64,000 nt of DNA, from the NCBI RefSeq assembly GCF_910592395.1, contig NC_088317.1:4278001-4342000 (forward strand), given 5' to 3'. A model generated the notes under the pieces. The model saw only the letters and a program-made list of their open reading frames with translations, made no database searches and had not been told where the DNA came from. The stretch comes from Lineus longissimus. Its lineage: Eukaryota; Nemertea; Pilidiophora; Heteronemertea; Lineidae. Numbering within the stretch: the first letter of the stretch is position 1; the number at the start of each line of letters is the position of its first letter. This document shows, one piece after another, positions 47,980 through 61,026 of this stretch. Position numbers and translations under genes: made by a program.

Positions 47980-48837
47980 ATGAGGCGTAGACTGACAGAA
48001 TTATTCCCCAAGGTCCTGCATGACCGCATAACATTCGTCTTCTTTCTGCTTGGGGGACCATTTTGTGTCTGGTACGAGTTTTATCTTGTGATGCCAACGT
48101 ACACCTACAACCCAGATTTGTTGTGGGTCCACAAACTTGTTGTCTCGGTCATTTTTGCCGGCGTATATGGCAATCTCTTCTTCATGATCAGCAGTGACAC
48201 ATCAACAAAACCAGAGAGGCAACTCGCATTAAATGCCGCTACAGAAGACGACCCGAGCACTGATAAGAAAATGTGGAACTATTGCGAAAAATGTGAAAGA
48301 CTTTGCCCGCCACGATCACACCATTGCAAAATTTGCAACGTATGTATCCTAAGAAGAGACCATCATTGCTGGTTTTCTGGATACTGTGTGGGACATACAA
48401 ACCAGCGTCATTACATCATGACCATTGCATATTGTTGGTTAGCAGGACTATATGCCCATATCTACCAAATCGAATTCATACGTCAAACTCTGGGGTTCTC
48501 GTTTCGTACCCTGATATCGGTGATAGCGCCTCACATGGTGTGGCTCCTTGGTTACTACACAAACTGGGAGTTCTTTATTGCTGCCCTGTTCTCCCTGGCT
48601 GTTGGATTCTTCCTACTTTTGACTTGGCTTCTGCAGATCCAGTTAGCTCAGGTTATGACTGGGCAGACCAAACATGAACGTACGAAAGGAATGCCTGGAG
48701 ATGATAAAGGATTTATTCGCAATATCCAGGAGGTGCTTGGGACACGTTGGTACCTAGTCTGGGTCTGTCCCTTTGCTTTGTCTCCACTACCAGGAGATGG
48801 GATCCATTATGGAAGCAGCTTCCGGAAATCAGATTGA
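47980..48837 (+). CDS. ZDHHC24: ZDHHC24-like protein S-acyltransferase, intronless
   Basis: This is a 285-residue multi-pass membrane enzyme of the DHHC family, which attaches palmitate to cysteines of substrate proteins. The cysteine-rich domain covers residues 102-136: CEKC, PRSHHCKIC, then the catalytic DHHC at 127-130 and a later Cys. Hydrophobic segments are visible at about 16-35, 48-70, 142-162, 178-194 and 197-219. The C-terminal EVLGTRWYLVWVCPF and LSPLPGDGI closely match human ZDHHC24 (LGPRWALVWLWPF, SPLPGDGI) and separate it from other DHHC groups. The TTxE motif common after the last membrane segment in other members is not obvious (MTGQTKHERTKG). The whole frame is in one exon, so either the gene lost its introns or arose by retroposition. 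Its substrate is unknown. Confidence 0.92.
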   Translation: MRRRLTELFPKVLHDRITFVFFLLGGPFCVWYEFYLVMPTYTYNPDLLWVHKLVVSVIFAGVYGNLFFMISSDTSTKPERQLALNAATEDDPSTDKKMWNYCEKCERLCPPRSHHCKICNVCILRRDHHCWFSGYCVGHTNQRHYIMTIAYCWLAGLYAHIYQIEFIRQTLGFSFRTLISVIAPHMVWLLGYYTNWEFFIAALFSLAVGFFLLLTWLLQIQLAQVMTGQTKHERTKGMPGDDKGFIRNIQEVLGTRWYLVWVCPFALSPLPGDGIHYGSSFRKSD

Positions 48838-48999
48838 GCCGAGCATTTGGACTGAATTGAAGTAGCTTCCAGAAGGAAAACCAAACACAAACATGGTGAA
48901 CTTTCATAGTCACGATAGTGCCATTTGAACTCAATGTCTTGCTGATAGTCACACTAGACAAACTGTTATCAAACTAAAAATTACCAGCTTGTGCTCTAT

Positions 49000-49055
49000 A
49001 CTCCAGGCAGCAGTTGTCTTCAATGGCACTCCAGGCAGCAGTTGTCTTCAATGGC
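49000..49055. repeat. 28-bp perfect tandem duplication in the ZDHHC24-like 3'UTR
   Basis: ACTCCAGGCAGCAGTTGTCT and the following TCAATGGC occur twice back to back, about 160 bases after the stop codon. Confidence 0.9.
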
Positions 49056-49334
49056 AGATTAAGTGTTATTTACTTGGATTCTGTTGTCACAATCATTTTA
49101 CAAGGGATTTGTCTCAGTGCTGACTAGTCAGACTTTTGGTTTTATTTCATTGGTGTTGAACTTTTGATCAGGTACAATATCTTTGCATTGTCCTTTGAGA
49201 GAAGTGAGGTTTAATTCTTGCAATAAGACATACACATACATGTATGATTACTTTAGTTTTTGGCAAATCTATTCCAATATGAAATCTTTTTAAATTTTGC
49301 TACTGTCCATATTGATGAATATTTCCATCCAGTC

Positions 49335-49340
49335 AATAAA
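49335..49340 (+). terminator. Polyadenylation signal of the ZDHHC24-like gene
   Basis: AATAAA about 500 bases after the stop codon, upstream of the convergent TMEM126 gene. The rest of 49341-49899 is AT-rich spacer with no gene seen. Confidence 0.5.
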
Positions 49341-49899
49341 ATGATGATCATGATATTGAATTTCATTTCTTCTCTTTGTGTATGTCCAATGCCCTATTAT
49401 TAACACTGCTGGCTACCACACCAGTTTCTTCAGATATATTGCAATCCGACACCACGGTATTGTATAAGCTCCCCAGAGGCGAGCTTAAAAGGAGAAATAA
49501 ACAACTTTGTAAAAACAAACACCTATTTTATTTGTACTACATTTTGTTGCAAATATCACATAAACAAAATCTTTGAACAATAGGGACATAATTGAGCGAC
49601 CACTTATTCATTAAGTCAATAATAATTTGATGAAGTCCATATTTATTCGAACCTGAATATTCTTATATGATTATTCTTCTGTGTTTGTCATCATAATTTG
49701 AATGCCTCATTTTACTCAACAAAGTGCCCTCACAGTTAGTTAGTTCCTTCAATTTCTTTAAATCAAACACATGTCGTTTTGAATTATTGAAGACAATCAT
49801 ATTTTGGGAAATATAAATATCCAATATTCTACCAGTTTGTGGGATTAATGTTTGTTAATCATTTGAGTGAGATCAACGTAAGCGCAAACTAAGTGATCT

Positions 49900-50711
49900 C
49901 TATTTAACATGCTGTAATGGACTGTTCTTCATAATCTTAGCAAATGTTTGTCCTTCCTTGCGAACAATATAAATGGTTACTCCAAACTGCAGCACAACAA
50001 ATCCAACTATCCATGGGTACAATGGCTTCATAGCCTGTCTCATGAGTCCAAACACTTGTCGAAAGTCCGTCAAAGGAGGCATAGCATACATATTATTTTT
50101 CTTTGCCATGGCTATAGTAACAATAGGGGACACTACTAAGGGATACAAGCAACCAAATCCTAATTGTATAAATAGGGCTCGCACTTCAGCACACGTTGCA
50201 CAGTTCAACTGTCCTGTTATAAGCTCGTTCGTGACTTGATTATGGTGAAGGAACATCGCTGCACCAGCCGTGAGTCCCACTGTTGGTACGAAGGTCGCCA
50301 TCAACCCGGATCTTCCCATGGTGAAGAATTTTCTAAATTGTTTGAGGAATATACTCCCGGTAACAACGGCCAAGCCTCCAAGGATTCCTGGACCATGTAT
50401 AAACGGCCACCTGTAAAAGAGAGTAACGAGCTGACATCAGTTCATTTTCCACGCACAAACAAAACAAGAACATTTCTAATCTAACTGCAGACTTTCAAGT
50501 ACCCAGTCTACATCTCTTTATTCAGTTATGATGTCAACAACTGCCAAGGAAACCCTGCTGCATCTACTTACATTTCAGAGTGAGGCTTCCACTCCATTAT
50601 TGTATCCCATTGTTGCTTAGAGACTTCTTGCAAGGTTAGACGCACAGCTCCATTGGGGATCTCGGTTTTCCCTACCCGTTGATAATACTTTTCCTTCGTG
50701 TTAGTTGACAT
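49900..50711 (-). CDS. TMEM126A: TMEM126-family mitochondrial inner-membrane protein (two exons)
   Basis: Exons on the minus strand: 50711-50572 and 50410-49900, joined in phase at Met47, giving 216 residues (human TMEM126A 195, TMEM126B 230). After a polar leader there are four hydrophobic segments at about 52-69, 81-101, 122-148 and 168-186. The segment GQLNCATCAEVRAL followed by FGCLYPLVVSPIV matches the human pattern GDLDCETC then GGLYPVFLAIPV, including the conserved CxxC. Vertebrates have two paralogues linked to respiratory complex I assembly. Which one this corresponds to cannot be decided, and it may be the single pre-duplication gene. An acceptor 11 bases before the ATG indicates a 5'UTR intron. 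A minus-strand AATAAA is near 49642-49647. Confidence 0.88.
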
Positions 50712-53700
50712 GTCTGGTTATCTGGAAATAGAGAAGATCAACTACATATCTTGAATTATGTGAAACAATCCACCCAGGGATTTGACAAGATTTCATCATT
50801 ACATTTTTCGGCTTTAACGAATTGTGATCCATTTCTCATATGGAGATAAAATAAAATCCAATCCTAATTCATGAATTGCAAAAGATTTTTAGGCATACAA
50901 ACAACAGCAAAAGATCATTACACAGTACCCAATTACCAGCTTGGCGAATGTGTACTACAGGGTGGGAAAATAATTCTGGGCCACCCTGTAGTTGTATACA
51001 TTGTGTGTATTATACACGCAAATTGCAATGCTGCCAAAGCCCAACATTTTGGGACACCCAGAAATGGTCGTTTGAGGGATTGCTAGAGCATGTATTACCA
51101 ATGAATTGATAGCTATCAACATAATTAACACAAATAACGGCAAATACAGAACGAAAATTACTCTCGTGTGCTTATTTTGCAGTTAGATTTAGATTTTTTG
51201 GAGGTCACACATTTTTCATGGAGGCTGACATTTTGTTTTCTGAGCATGCGCAATGATGTCCAATTACAATCTTCTAATTTAACACGCTCCAGCGACTCGT
51301 TGTTAGTTCAACTCTCCCTTACGAATGGACAAAGGCTTGACAATAATATAATTGACACCTCTAAACCTTTGTTCTGGATAAATACCCTAACATTTGGGGG
51401 AAAACCCGCCCTGAATATTAGTGGGGTTAATAAAAAGGGTGGGGGAGCAAACATTATTCTCAGTTCGAAATGACCTTGACCTAATTTAAAACTTTATAAA
51501 CTTTGTATTTCTGTGGATGTTCAGATATAAGAACCTGAACAAACGATCATACATTCTTATTTCAAATACACAATTGTGTGAATGATTTACGGATTGGTCT
51601 GTATTTTCAAGCTGGTAATGAAGATATCATTTCTAGGAAACGTTTTTGCATTAATGTATGCTCCCAGACCATGTGACCAAACTTCGTTTTGGAAGTCAGC
51701 CATTTTGGGAAAATAACCTAAATATTGAGCTGTCATTGCTGAGATTTTCACTGTATATTGCATAATTACATTGTGGAAAACTTACGAACTTGGGGATAAT
51801 AAACCTGTGGATATAATCGTGCAGTTGGTGCTGCTAAATCGCTTGGATATTGCTCGAAATTTGCCAGAACGTTGAGTATTTGTGAGTCACAAATTCCTGG
51901 CACTTTTGACAGTGCTTTGATACACAGTGCCTGTGCTCTGCTTCAGCAACCAGAGATGCCGGTTCGCAAGCACGGTGGTAAGCTTCCTTACATCGCCTGA
52001 TAGCCCGCATTAACCCTTCACAAACAAACACACCGATCTTCACCCTACCCTAGTGTCTTTTCAAGAGGGCCCCATGGGTAAGGTGGACTAGATTTCTTGC
52101 ATGTTGTAAATGTTGTTGCTGAATCTGAATCTGAATGACATGAATTATCTATGAACAGATGAACACCTTGCTCTGTCTCCGTTACTAGCTAAGACGTGCT
52201 AATGTAATGCTAATCCTTAGTCCTTGGCTTGCTTTCTCGGCATTTTCATGGGCTTTGTTTTAAGTTGGGTCTTGCCTTTACTTCAGGAAGTCCCAGTCTT
52301 TTTGTTGGTTTTTCTGGCTAAAAACTTTGAATTACTTGCCCTAATTAGTACTATTTGCCACAAACTCCTGTTGTGCTTTTCATGGATGTCTTCACTGCAT
52401 GAAACTAAAAAGATCCAGTCAGGATGGTTTGCAATAAATCATTTTATTACTACAACCTGTGCCTTCTGTTCCCTAAACAATGTAAATCATGATGTGAGAA
52501 CCTGACACCCATCCAATCACAAGCCTTGGAGTGGGAAAATCCCATTCATAAAATTTCTAGGAACTGGAAGCTTATCCTGTTAGTTCACATGTTTGTTATA
52601 GCCACTTGCCCTGTCTGATTGCCAAGTATGATTGCAGTACCTCCTTTCAATTGGATTATAATTGTCACAATTGATGTGAATTGTGCTATTAATTGTTGTT
52701 CTGATTGACATTTATGATGTGTTCGCAGCTCATAGATTTGGTCTATTAGAAATCCGAGTGTAGTAATGCTTTGGTCAGTTCTTCTTCCTCTTCAACAGTA
52801 TTCACGCTGCACTTGGAGGTATATTCTCCAGGGAGACATGATCCCCAATTCATGAAATAGGTCTTTTAATCCTTCTATCATGGTATGGACAAGAGAACAT
52901 GTCTCTTTGTCTCTCTTCTGTTGACGCAAAACAAAATTGCTGACATTTTGCACAAACAAAAAAAGTCCAACACCTGAACACCCTGGCATGTAAAAAAATG
53001 TTGGCAGACTATGAAATGTTCTGGTTCTAAAAGGTGTGTTGTTTCACTGGAGAATGTCAAGCTTGATATCTAAAAGCGGCTCCGATTTGAATCATCGATG
53101 CGTCTATCCGAAATCAATACTACGATTAAACACGCCTGGAGAGTTGTGATAATACCTTGATGCTACGCTATGCTACTGGGTGGATCAACATTGTGAAGTA
53201 GCGCCTCAGTGTTCATTGTAAACAATGCAGCGATAATCAAATGCCAACACTGATAGAAAATTTGAAGTCACTCTCCCCAAGTCCAATTCATTGAGTTAAA
53301 ATATAGCCCTATCCCAGTTCTCTATCAGAAATTTTCTGCCCATCTCGGATTCCATGAAAATATGGGTGTCTATCCCGAATCCCAAAAGTGATTTTCAGCC
53401 CATCTCACAGTCCTAACAACCATAACCAGTTGATGAAAGAAGTAAGAATTCGAAAAGTAAAGTGGGTTGATCGAGGCCACACAGCCCCGATCCCAGCATA
53501 GTTCCGTTCTGGTGGAACTACATGTTTTTATCAGATGATGAATTTGATGGTGGAAATGCAATCATTTCTAGATTTTCATTATGCGAAGAGAAAACCATGG
53601 GATATCTAAATTACAGAATTGCTCATTGGATTTGTCCGAAAATAGCCGGGTGAATCGATATTTCCCGATCAGCTGCTGTGGCTGAGTTGGCAAACCAGAT

Positions 53701-53802
53701 CATCTTATCTGTGTTTACCTACAATAAAAACTAAGGAAAATAGTGTTTGCCAATTTAGAATTTGCAGACCTGTTCAATTGTAAAAACTGGCATTCCTAAA
53801 AA

Positions 53803-53984
53803 CTACTGTTAGAACCTCTCTATTGAGGACACCCTCAGGACGGACAAGTGCTGTCCTTTAGCGAGGCCTCCTGATTAGAGAGGTCAAATTGAATGGAAAC
53901 AAGCAATTTGGGACCGAAACTAGTCTCCTTATGAGAGAGGGTGTCCTTAATAGAGAGGTGTCCACTAAGGGAGGTTCCACTGTA
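53803..53984 (-). mobile_element. Full reverse copy of the CAGTGGAACCTC MITE
   Basis: The copy runs CTACTGTTAGAACCTCTC to GGGAGGTTCCACTGTA. Internal words GGACACCCTCAGGACGGAC, GATTAGAGAGGTCAAATTG and CTTAATAGAGAGGTGTCC match the other copies in inverted order. Confidence 0.85.
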
Positions 53985-56900
53985 CTTTGAAGATATAGCC
54001 ATGCTTCAAGGGGTAGGTGGCAACAATGGGGCTGTAGAAGAGCAACAGCCTAGGTAGTGACCAAACGTGTCAACATGCCATGCGTACACATCATTTTACG
54101 TCATAAAACCTCTTGGCCTCTTCCATATTCTCCGTTATGATAAATGTCCTGATACTCGTTGAGCTTGCGGTCTTGTGACATGAATGAGTTTTTGTCTCTC
54201 GCTGGTTTTCGCGTAATGACACCGGAAAACCCCACACGGTCTCATCAATAAACTGGTGTAATGATGTCACGTGGCGTCTCTTTGGCCGTGGTGATTATCA
54301 ATTTATCGTGAATGGTGGTCAGGTTCATGTGAGGTGAACCGGAACATGGTATAGTCTTAGACAACAGGGGTTGGAGTCTGCGGTTTGTTGCCGTGTAGTG
54401 ATACTGATAATTGGTATCAATAATCACGAGAGATCAATTCAAATAATGAAAAAAGGAGCCACTGATTTCAAACACGGGCAGAATGCGTCGTTAGCTTGGA
54501 TGGCAGGTAATCCGTGAGTTTGGTCCGAAGAAACCTTGACTGAAATGGAAAGGAGCCACCTCCCTGCTCATTTCCCTCAAAGTCAAAGGGAGAAATTACT
54601 CTGCCCTTTCAAATCCTGGGAAAAGTACTGATTAACCTTGACCGAAAATGGCCAATGGCCAATGGCCTCCCTGCCCAATTCCATCAAAAGGAGAAATTGC
54701 CCTGCCCTTTTCAAATCCTGGCAAAAATGTTATCTTCTCAAGTCGCGTGGGCTGATGCCGGCGAATGTTGATGACACTGGATCAGAACTCATCGCCAGCA
54801 TGGCAGATTCTTTGAAGTCGAGATTGCTCTCATTGTGAAAACAGTCGTGTTTTTTTGCGGGAAGTTGGCATTTATGATATGACAGTGTTTTTACCGGCTC
54901 TAGCAGCGGCAATCGAAGCGTTGACTGTGAAGATAAAAGTGAAGGTATATTCCATGCGCCCATTTGTCGACTGTTATCGTTCGTATGACCAATTTATGAT
55001 ATCATTTTTAGAACGGGGCATGATTTGGTAGACTTTGAGAAAAACCACTTGCAGTGTTGGTTGATGAGACTGTAATATAGAATTGGGATATCGAAAGCCT
55101 TTAGTTTTGTGTAGTGCATCTTGAGAATAATAACGGCAGGATAATAGACACTTATAAATACGCAGTCTTGTCTTGTCTTGCTGCCAAGGGCTCTGAAATG
55201 TAGACTTCATTTCAGTTTTGTCCAGGATTTAGGTTAGGTTATCTTATGTTACAATATTCTCATCTCTTGCCAGTGAATTATTCCAGATCCCTGGAAAAAA
55301 CTATCGCCTCTCATTGAGAACAGAGAGTTCACTCGCCTTCAATATGAAAAAATCCTAAAGGTACACCCTTCCAAACAGTCTTTTCAATGCGCCTAAGACA
55401 TGGAAGGGTAATTCTTATAATTTGGGTGCAATATGAATTTGCTTATTGATAGATTGATTGATTGATTGATTGATTGATTGTGATAAAGATCATCACCAAA
55501 CGAATGATATTTGCTACAAACATCTAATCCTGCCCCAATGGAGTCGGTTTACTCATGATTGGATCACTACAAATCAGATCCATGGCCAAAGCATTGATCA
55601 AACTCATTCTCCCATGCTCATCCCTCTCAATCATCTTTCCTGCTGTCAGACCAATTTCAGATGTTTCCACTCGATTGAAAGGTAAATTCATGTAACCAGA
55701 AGCATCTCCATAGCTCCATCTTGGAGTCGAAGATCTTATGACAATGCTCGAGCGCTGAATTGTCTCCCGCGTACCCCGACACTCATCATTGCAAATTGAT
55801 CCCCGCGTAAATGTTCATATACGCGTGTGGGAATGCTCGCCAAGTGTTCATTGGTAAAACTGAGCTGGTTATGCATATGTGTGTGTGTATGACTATTGAT
55901 CCTGTGGGTTTGAAGGAGTTGTCAGATTTTGCTTCAAGTGTTGGCTGAGATTGAGAAATGACGGTGGAGTAGCGCGAAGCTGTGTGCAACATTGTTTATG
56001 TGCGTGTTGAGGGCGGTTCAAGTTCCTAGGCCAAACAAATAGATCTGTGAATGAAGCTGGGTGAGGATGAGAAAGAATTATCGAAAGCTCAGACCCCAAC
56101 TGAGGCCCATAGTTCGAGGAGTGTGATTTGCGTCCGATTGAAAACGTTAACATAAGGACAAAAACGGAAGAAAAACATGGCGGAAATAACGAATTTACCT
56201 ATTTCCATCAAGATTTCGTCTGTTATGTGGCTTTCTCTAAGACTTTCTCTCAAACGTGGTCTTTTTATTTTTTCTCACCGGAGGTTTTGCTTGTTAACAA
56301 TGTTCCCCGCAAAAACATACTTTCAGGATTTGGAAGCTAAGTATGATAAAGCCGCGAACATATTGACGTAAATACGGTATTATCAGTATGATTACTGTGC
56401 GGCAGCCATACAACTGGCAAGGAAACCCTACTACTATTCGAGATAATATATGATTATATCGCAAAGAGGCTGCAAGGTACCAACATAAGGTGCGCTGTGA
56501 CCTTTCTTTGGGTTTGAATGCGACTAATAATGATGGGGACGTCTTTTGCCGCAATGCGGGAATCTGACCTAGACTGTGTGGAGCGTGTATCATTCCAGGC
56601 AGAGTGACTCCGTCGGTATACGACCAAAGTACCACCATTTTGGCTAGAACTTGAAATCCTAAAGCAAGGTTTAGAACTCCTTCAAAACGAAATAAATGCC
56701 TGTTAAATAATGAGTGGGTTGGTACTGGTAGCCTATCCATATCGTAAATAGAGTGTGACATCATCCTGCAACAAGAGTCAGCACTATTCTGACCACTGAT
56801 CTCACAATACCGGTAGCTAAATCGATATGAAGCTCATGAATCAGACGGAATTTGATATTAGTACCCTCAGAGTATGAAGAATGCCATTTGATGGGGAGTT

Positions 56901-58493
56901 GGTGTTATAGTAGAATTAGAAAGCCAGTCACTGATTGTACAAAATGTTTACTGCTCCAAACTACAAAAAGAGGGGTCGCACAGGGTGTCAGCTTATGAAT
57001 TATTCCGTTACTTTTTAACTAGTACAGTCCTCGATCGCACCAAAGTAACCCAGTTCATATCTTCTCCTGCCAGCCTCTCCTTTCCCCAAGTCTTTGTGTC
57101 CTCCATATTTGTGCTATCGTGCGATAAATGTCATCAGCCCTTGAGGGGGTGGTATCAATATCCTAAGTGTGGCACGATCCAACGACAACATCACAGCTCT
57201 GACCACTGATCTCGCTGTACAGTCGGATCAATATTGATGCTCTCGGGGAATTCAGCATGCTCGATAGATATGAAAGGAATCGTGGTATATTGTGCCATCT
57301 AAGTGTTGTGACTTGTGTATGGAGAAGCTGTCGCCACTGGGGATGCTATCATACAGCAAAGGGGCAGTTAAGGTGCATTTGACGTCATCTTCGTCTGTAC
57401 GCGGGTGCCGCACTCGTGAAATCCAAGTTAAGGCTGAGAATAAAAGCTTGACTGTAAAGGAAAGAGCTGCACAGCCCATGGCCTGTCACCGTGATTACGT
57501 GTCCTATATGTCTCATGCCGTAGTAAGGGTTTGTATAGTGTCACCACTAATGAAAGGCCAGCCAGCTACTGGCTCATGAGACACTCTTTACTTCCAAACT
57601 CCTATCTCAAATGCCAGGCGCCTGGCGAGAAGGCAGTTTGTACCCTGCGTATATATTTGACTAGCTGGTGGCTAACCAGCCGGCCGCATCGGAGAGATGT
57701 TACCGGTGGGCGCAGAACCTTCGCTCTTCCGTCACGAGGCAGACACCTATTTATAAACCACAAAGCCGCTGTGATCGTTATCACCATATTATCATCAGTG
57801 TGTCCCGGGAATCCATCCTTGACGTGCATGCAAGAATCAGATCGCCACATTATTGGCTTCATCACAGAAAGGGACCTACTTTCTCATGCCAGAAGTGGCT
57901 AATGGCCCGAATGATTGGTAATCAAGACATTTGTGACAATATTTGGACATTTTCTTTCTGAGGCTTGGTCCACATTTGACTTCAGATTGTTTTTTAAATG
58001 CCTTGACTTTAGAGTGTGTGTGTATGAAAATAAAAGATGCCTGCCTGAGTCTCGCATCACAAACTGACCCCGAGTTGGGTAGTAAGGAAGTGCTAGTATG
58101 TCCAGAGTTTTATTGAGGGCTGCACACCGCCCGGACCTGTCGTATCTGAGCCTCCCTCAACAACCCATGCAGGCCACAATGTAAAAGCATGCAGCAGGGC
58201 TCTCATCATTTTTTTTTTTTTTCTCAAACAAAAGAGCCTACAAAATCCCGGCTCTAGGATTTACATAAGTGTATTCTTTTCCTTCTTTTTGGTAGGGATC
58301 AGAACTCTACCAATATTTTACAGTCCTCAATCTTAAGAAAGTCATTAATATTGGTATGCTCAAAATCTGGTAATTTTTCCCTTCTATCATTTACCCAAAA
58401 CAAAGTCTGTAGGTGACTTTCATTTGTTACAAACATAGCCCAAAGATGGCAGTACTGTGTCTTATCATATGTCAAGTAAAAGTTAGAAGTTCA

Positions 58494-58615
58494 TGGCTGA
58501 TATTTATAAAAGACTAGTAAATGCTATTACTTTAAACTTTATGTACATTTACACTAGCCATCTCTGTAGAAAACTGTAGTAAAAGCATTTACTAGTCTTT
58601 ATAAATATTAGCCAT
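58494..58615. mobile_element. Foldback MITE, TGGCTAATATTTATAAAGAC arms
   Basis: Left arm TGGCTGATATTTATAAAAGA, then CTAGTAAATGCT. The right arm is its inverse, ending CTTTATAAATATTAGCCA. The centre has TGTACATTTACACTAGCC. The centre and inner arms match the element at 60646-60771, so both belong to one family. Confidence 0.8.
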
Positions 58616-60645
58616 TGTACTGCTCTGTGGGTCAGTGGTGCTGTAGAGGTGTCATTTGATGTACCACTCTTTAAATCAAGGGTAGCGAAAGGCTTTCAGT
58701 CCCAAAGCGTTAAAATATGTTCATCAACCCAGCATCCGGTGAATCGATACCGGCTGCCGGACACGGCACATATGACATGCTACGAGTGCTGACTTTCTGA
58801 TGGAACTACAACGCGCATTATTCCAACCTTACATCTTGCGTTAGCGAGTCGATTAGGGTAACAGGAAGTCTACGGCTCGAAGGAGTGATACAGAAATTGT
58901 GTTTGGTAGCTTCGACAGGAACTGGATCTGTTGGCGTACGGACGCAATGACACTTATAAACCCTTGAGTGACTTGAGGGGGAACCTTTTACAATATTAGC
59001 CCGGTTGTTGGAAGGAAATTGGTTTCCAATTGGGCTCCGTACTTCCATGAGAGTTTACCATTAGACAAGTTAATTGAAGATGGCCATCACTCATGCATTG
59101 AAATACAGTTCCTGTGTTAGGATAGACCTTAGTAAACAGTTTTAGTATAGCGAGGATTTCTTTCGACATGACATTCACACAAGGTACTCTACTGACCTGA
59201 ATCAGCCCAAAAAAGTTTACCATACATTAGTTTTGAAAATTCAATCAAAGCATCAACTAACTAATTGTAAGACACCCTTGGTAGACAGTGTCACAAATTG
59301 GCAAATAGAAAACATTAGTATTGATTTGAAAGATAAAGGTGTCTTAAAGTATAGGTTCAGCATTTCTTTTCATAATTGACATCGAAACAGTAGCGCTTTA
59401 GTTTTTAGCATTATCTGTTGTCATTCATTCATGTTTCTGTTTTATTCATGTTTAGTTTAGCAATTTTTAGTTTTCGTTCAAAATCTGCTGCATCTGTGCA
59501 ATAGATGCCTTCGTTCATTGGCTTCAAAGCTGTGTGTGTTATTTGCTTCAGTTAGCAATCTAATTTAGCAATTAGCTTAGTTGTGTTACAGTCCACCTCA
59601 CTCTGTCCTGCCCATTAGAATAATCAAGATTGGTCAGATATTCTGTTCTGTGAGAGAGAATTTTTAAAGGAGAACGCCGTTCGTAATTACTGGTGGTCCA
59701 GGAAAATAGAAATGCAGTTATGCACAATGCCATAGTGTAGTTATGTATACGAATTTACTCAAACTTGGTGTTTATAGTATTTGTGTATCTGTCTGTACAA
59801 CGGCACTGTTAAAATTTATATTTAGTATGTATTACGCAATTGGACATTTTCGAATTCTATTACAAATTTCAAATTTTTAACGGACGGCGTAGGCCTTTAA
59901 ACTGTTTATTTAAGTCAAGCAAATAAACCGTGGCTTTGTGTTTCTGGTCGGCAAGTCCATGCAAATTTAATTAAATTGCCTTACCCAGGAATAACCTTCA
60001 TTGTGCCTTTTGCTCAAATATAGTGTAGAGAAAAATTTGCACTGTCGTGAGTATTCGTTCATTCCTACTGTTAATCTTTCCTCATCTAGCCACAGTTTAT
60101 CACAGGATGATGTTTTTCGGGTATCTCGAGATAATTTTGGCCCGGCACTGATGTAGTCTACAGGGCTCCTGGACAGGGGGCGTTGCAGATATACACAGGA
60201 AAGCGTTTGCCTGCTTTCATTTTTTTTCCACTGTACAGAGAGTGTGTAAAATTCTTTAATGTCAACCCAAAATTGTCTTGAGACACTCGATCCTGCTAAA
60301 CTACTAACTACAAAATTTTGGCGCATACCCTAATGAAAATCAGCACCCTCTTTTGGCATGCTGATACTCTATTATTTGGAGAGATTCCTCTTCTTTCTTT
60401 CCGAATTCCTTTTTTCTTCTCCCGTTCGTAGTTTTCCCTAATTCCTTCATTTGACATTCTGATACATTGAGTTGTTCTGTTTTATTCTAGATCAACATCT
60501 TTACATGAATAAAGGTAGGCCCAACATTTGATGGACGCCCCCTCCGGCGACATTTTAGATTATTTTTCGTGGTATATGGGGCTTAGCTTCACTGGACCAA
60601 TCTGTTGTGATGATGGTAATGGAGGGTTTTAAAAGTCAACTGTGA

Positions 60646-60771
60646 CATGGGGTGATATGAATAAAGAATAGTAAATGCTTTTATCTAAAACTCCATGTAC
60701 ATTTACACTTGGCCTTTCTGTACAAAATTGAAGTAAAAGCATTTGCTAGCCTTTATTCATATCACCCATGG
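60646..60771. mobile_element. Foldback MITE, GGGTGATATGAATAAAG arms
   Basis: Left arm ATGGGGTGATATGAATAAAG and the inverse CTTTATTCATATCACCCAT form a stem of about 40 bp with a centre of TGTACATTTACACTTGG. A solo end of the same family sits in IFT80 at 44246. Confidence 0.85.
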
Positions 60772-60838
60772 TGTCAGTAATGCCGATGAGTTACCACCTG
60801 GAAACTCTGGAGTGCATCCTTTGCGGCAATTTTTATAA

Positions 60839-60998
60839 TACAGTGGAACCTCTCTTTGCGGACACCTCTCTAATAAGGACGATGCCTTTAGTAAGGACGC
60901 TAATTTTGGTCCCGAAATGGTTGTTTCCATACAGTTTCTCTATTGACGACTGTGCTTGTCAGGACTGAGGTCGTCTTTGATAGACAGGTTCTACTGTA
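60839..60998 (+). mobile_element. Full copy of the CAGTGGAACCTC MITE
   Basis: TACAGTGGAACCTCTCTTTG opens it and GACAGGTTCTACTGTA closes it. The middle is more degraded than in the 43.6 kb copy. Confidence 0.8.
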
Positions 60999-61026
60999 AT
61001 GAGAACAAATACTCAGCAAGGACAAA

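Noticed and set aside
52224-52505. Hydrophobic 93-codon frame that looks membrane-like
   Set aside because: Hydrophobicity follows from T-rich DNA; no homology, splice sites or regulatory context support it.
56177-56371. Frame starting ATGGCGGAAATAACG in a good start context
   Set aside because: No recognisable family, no strong donor at its end and no partner exon could be found on the plus strand.
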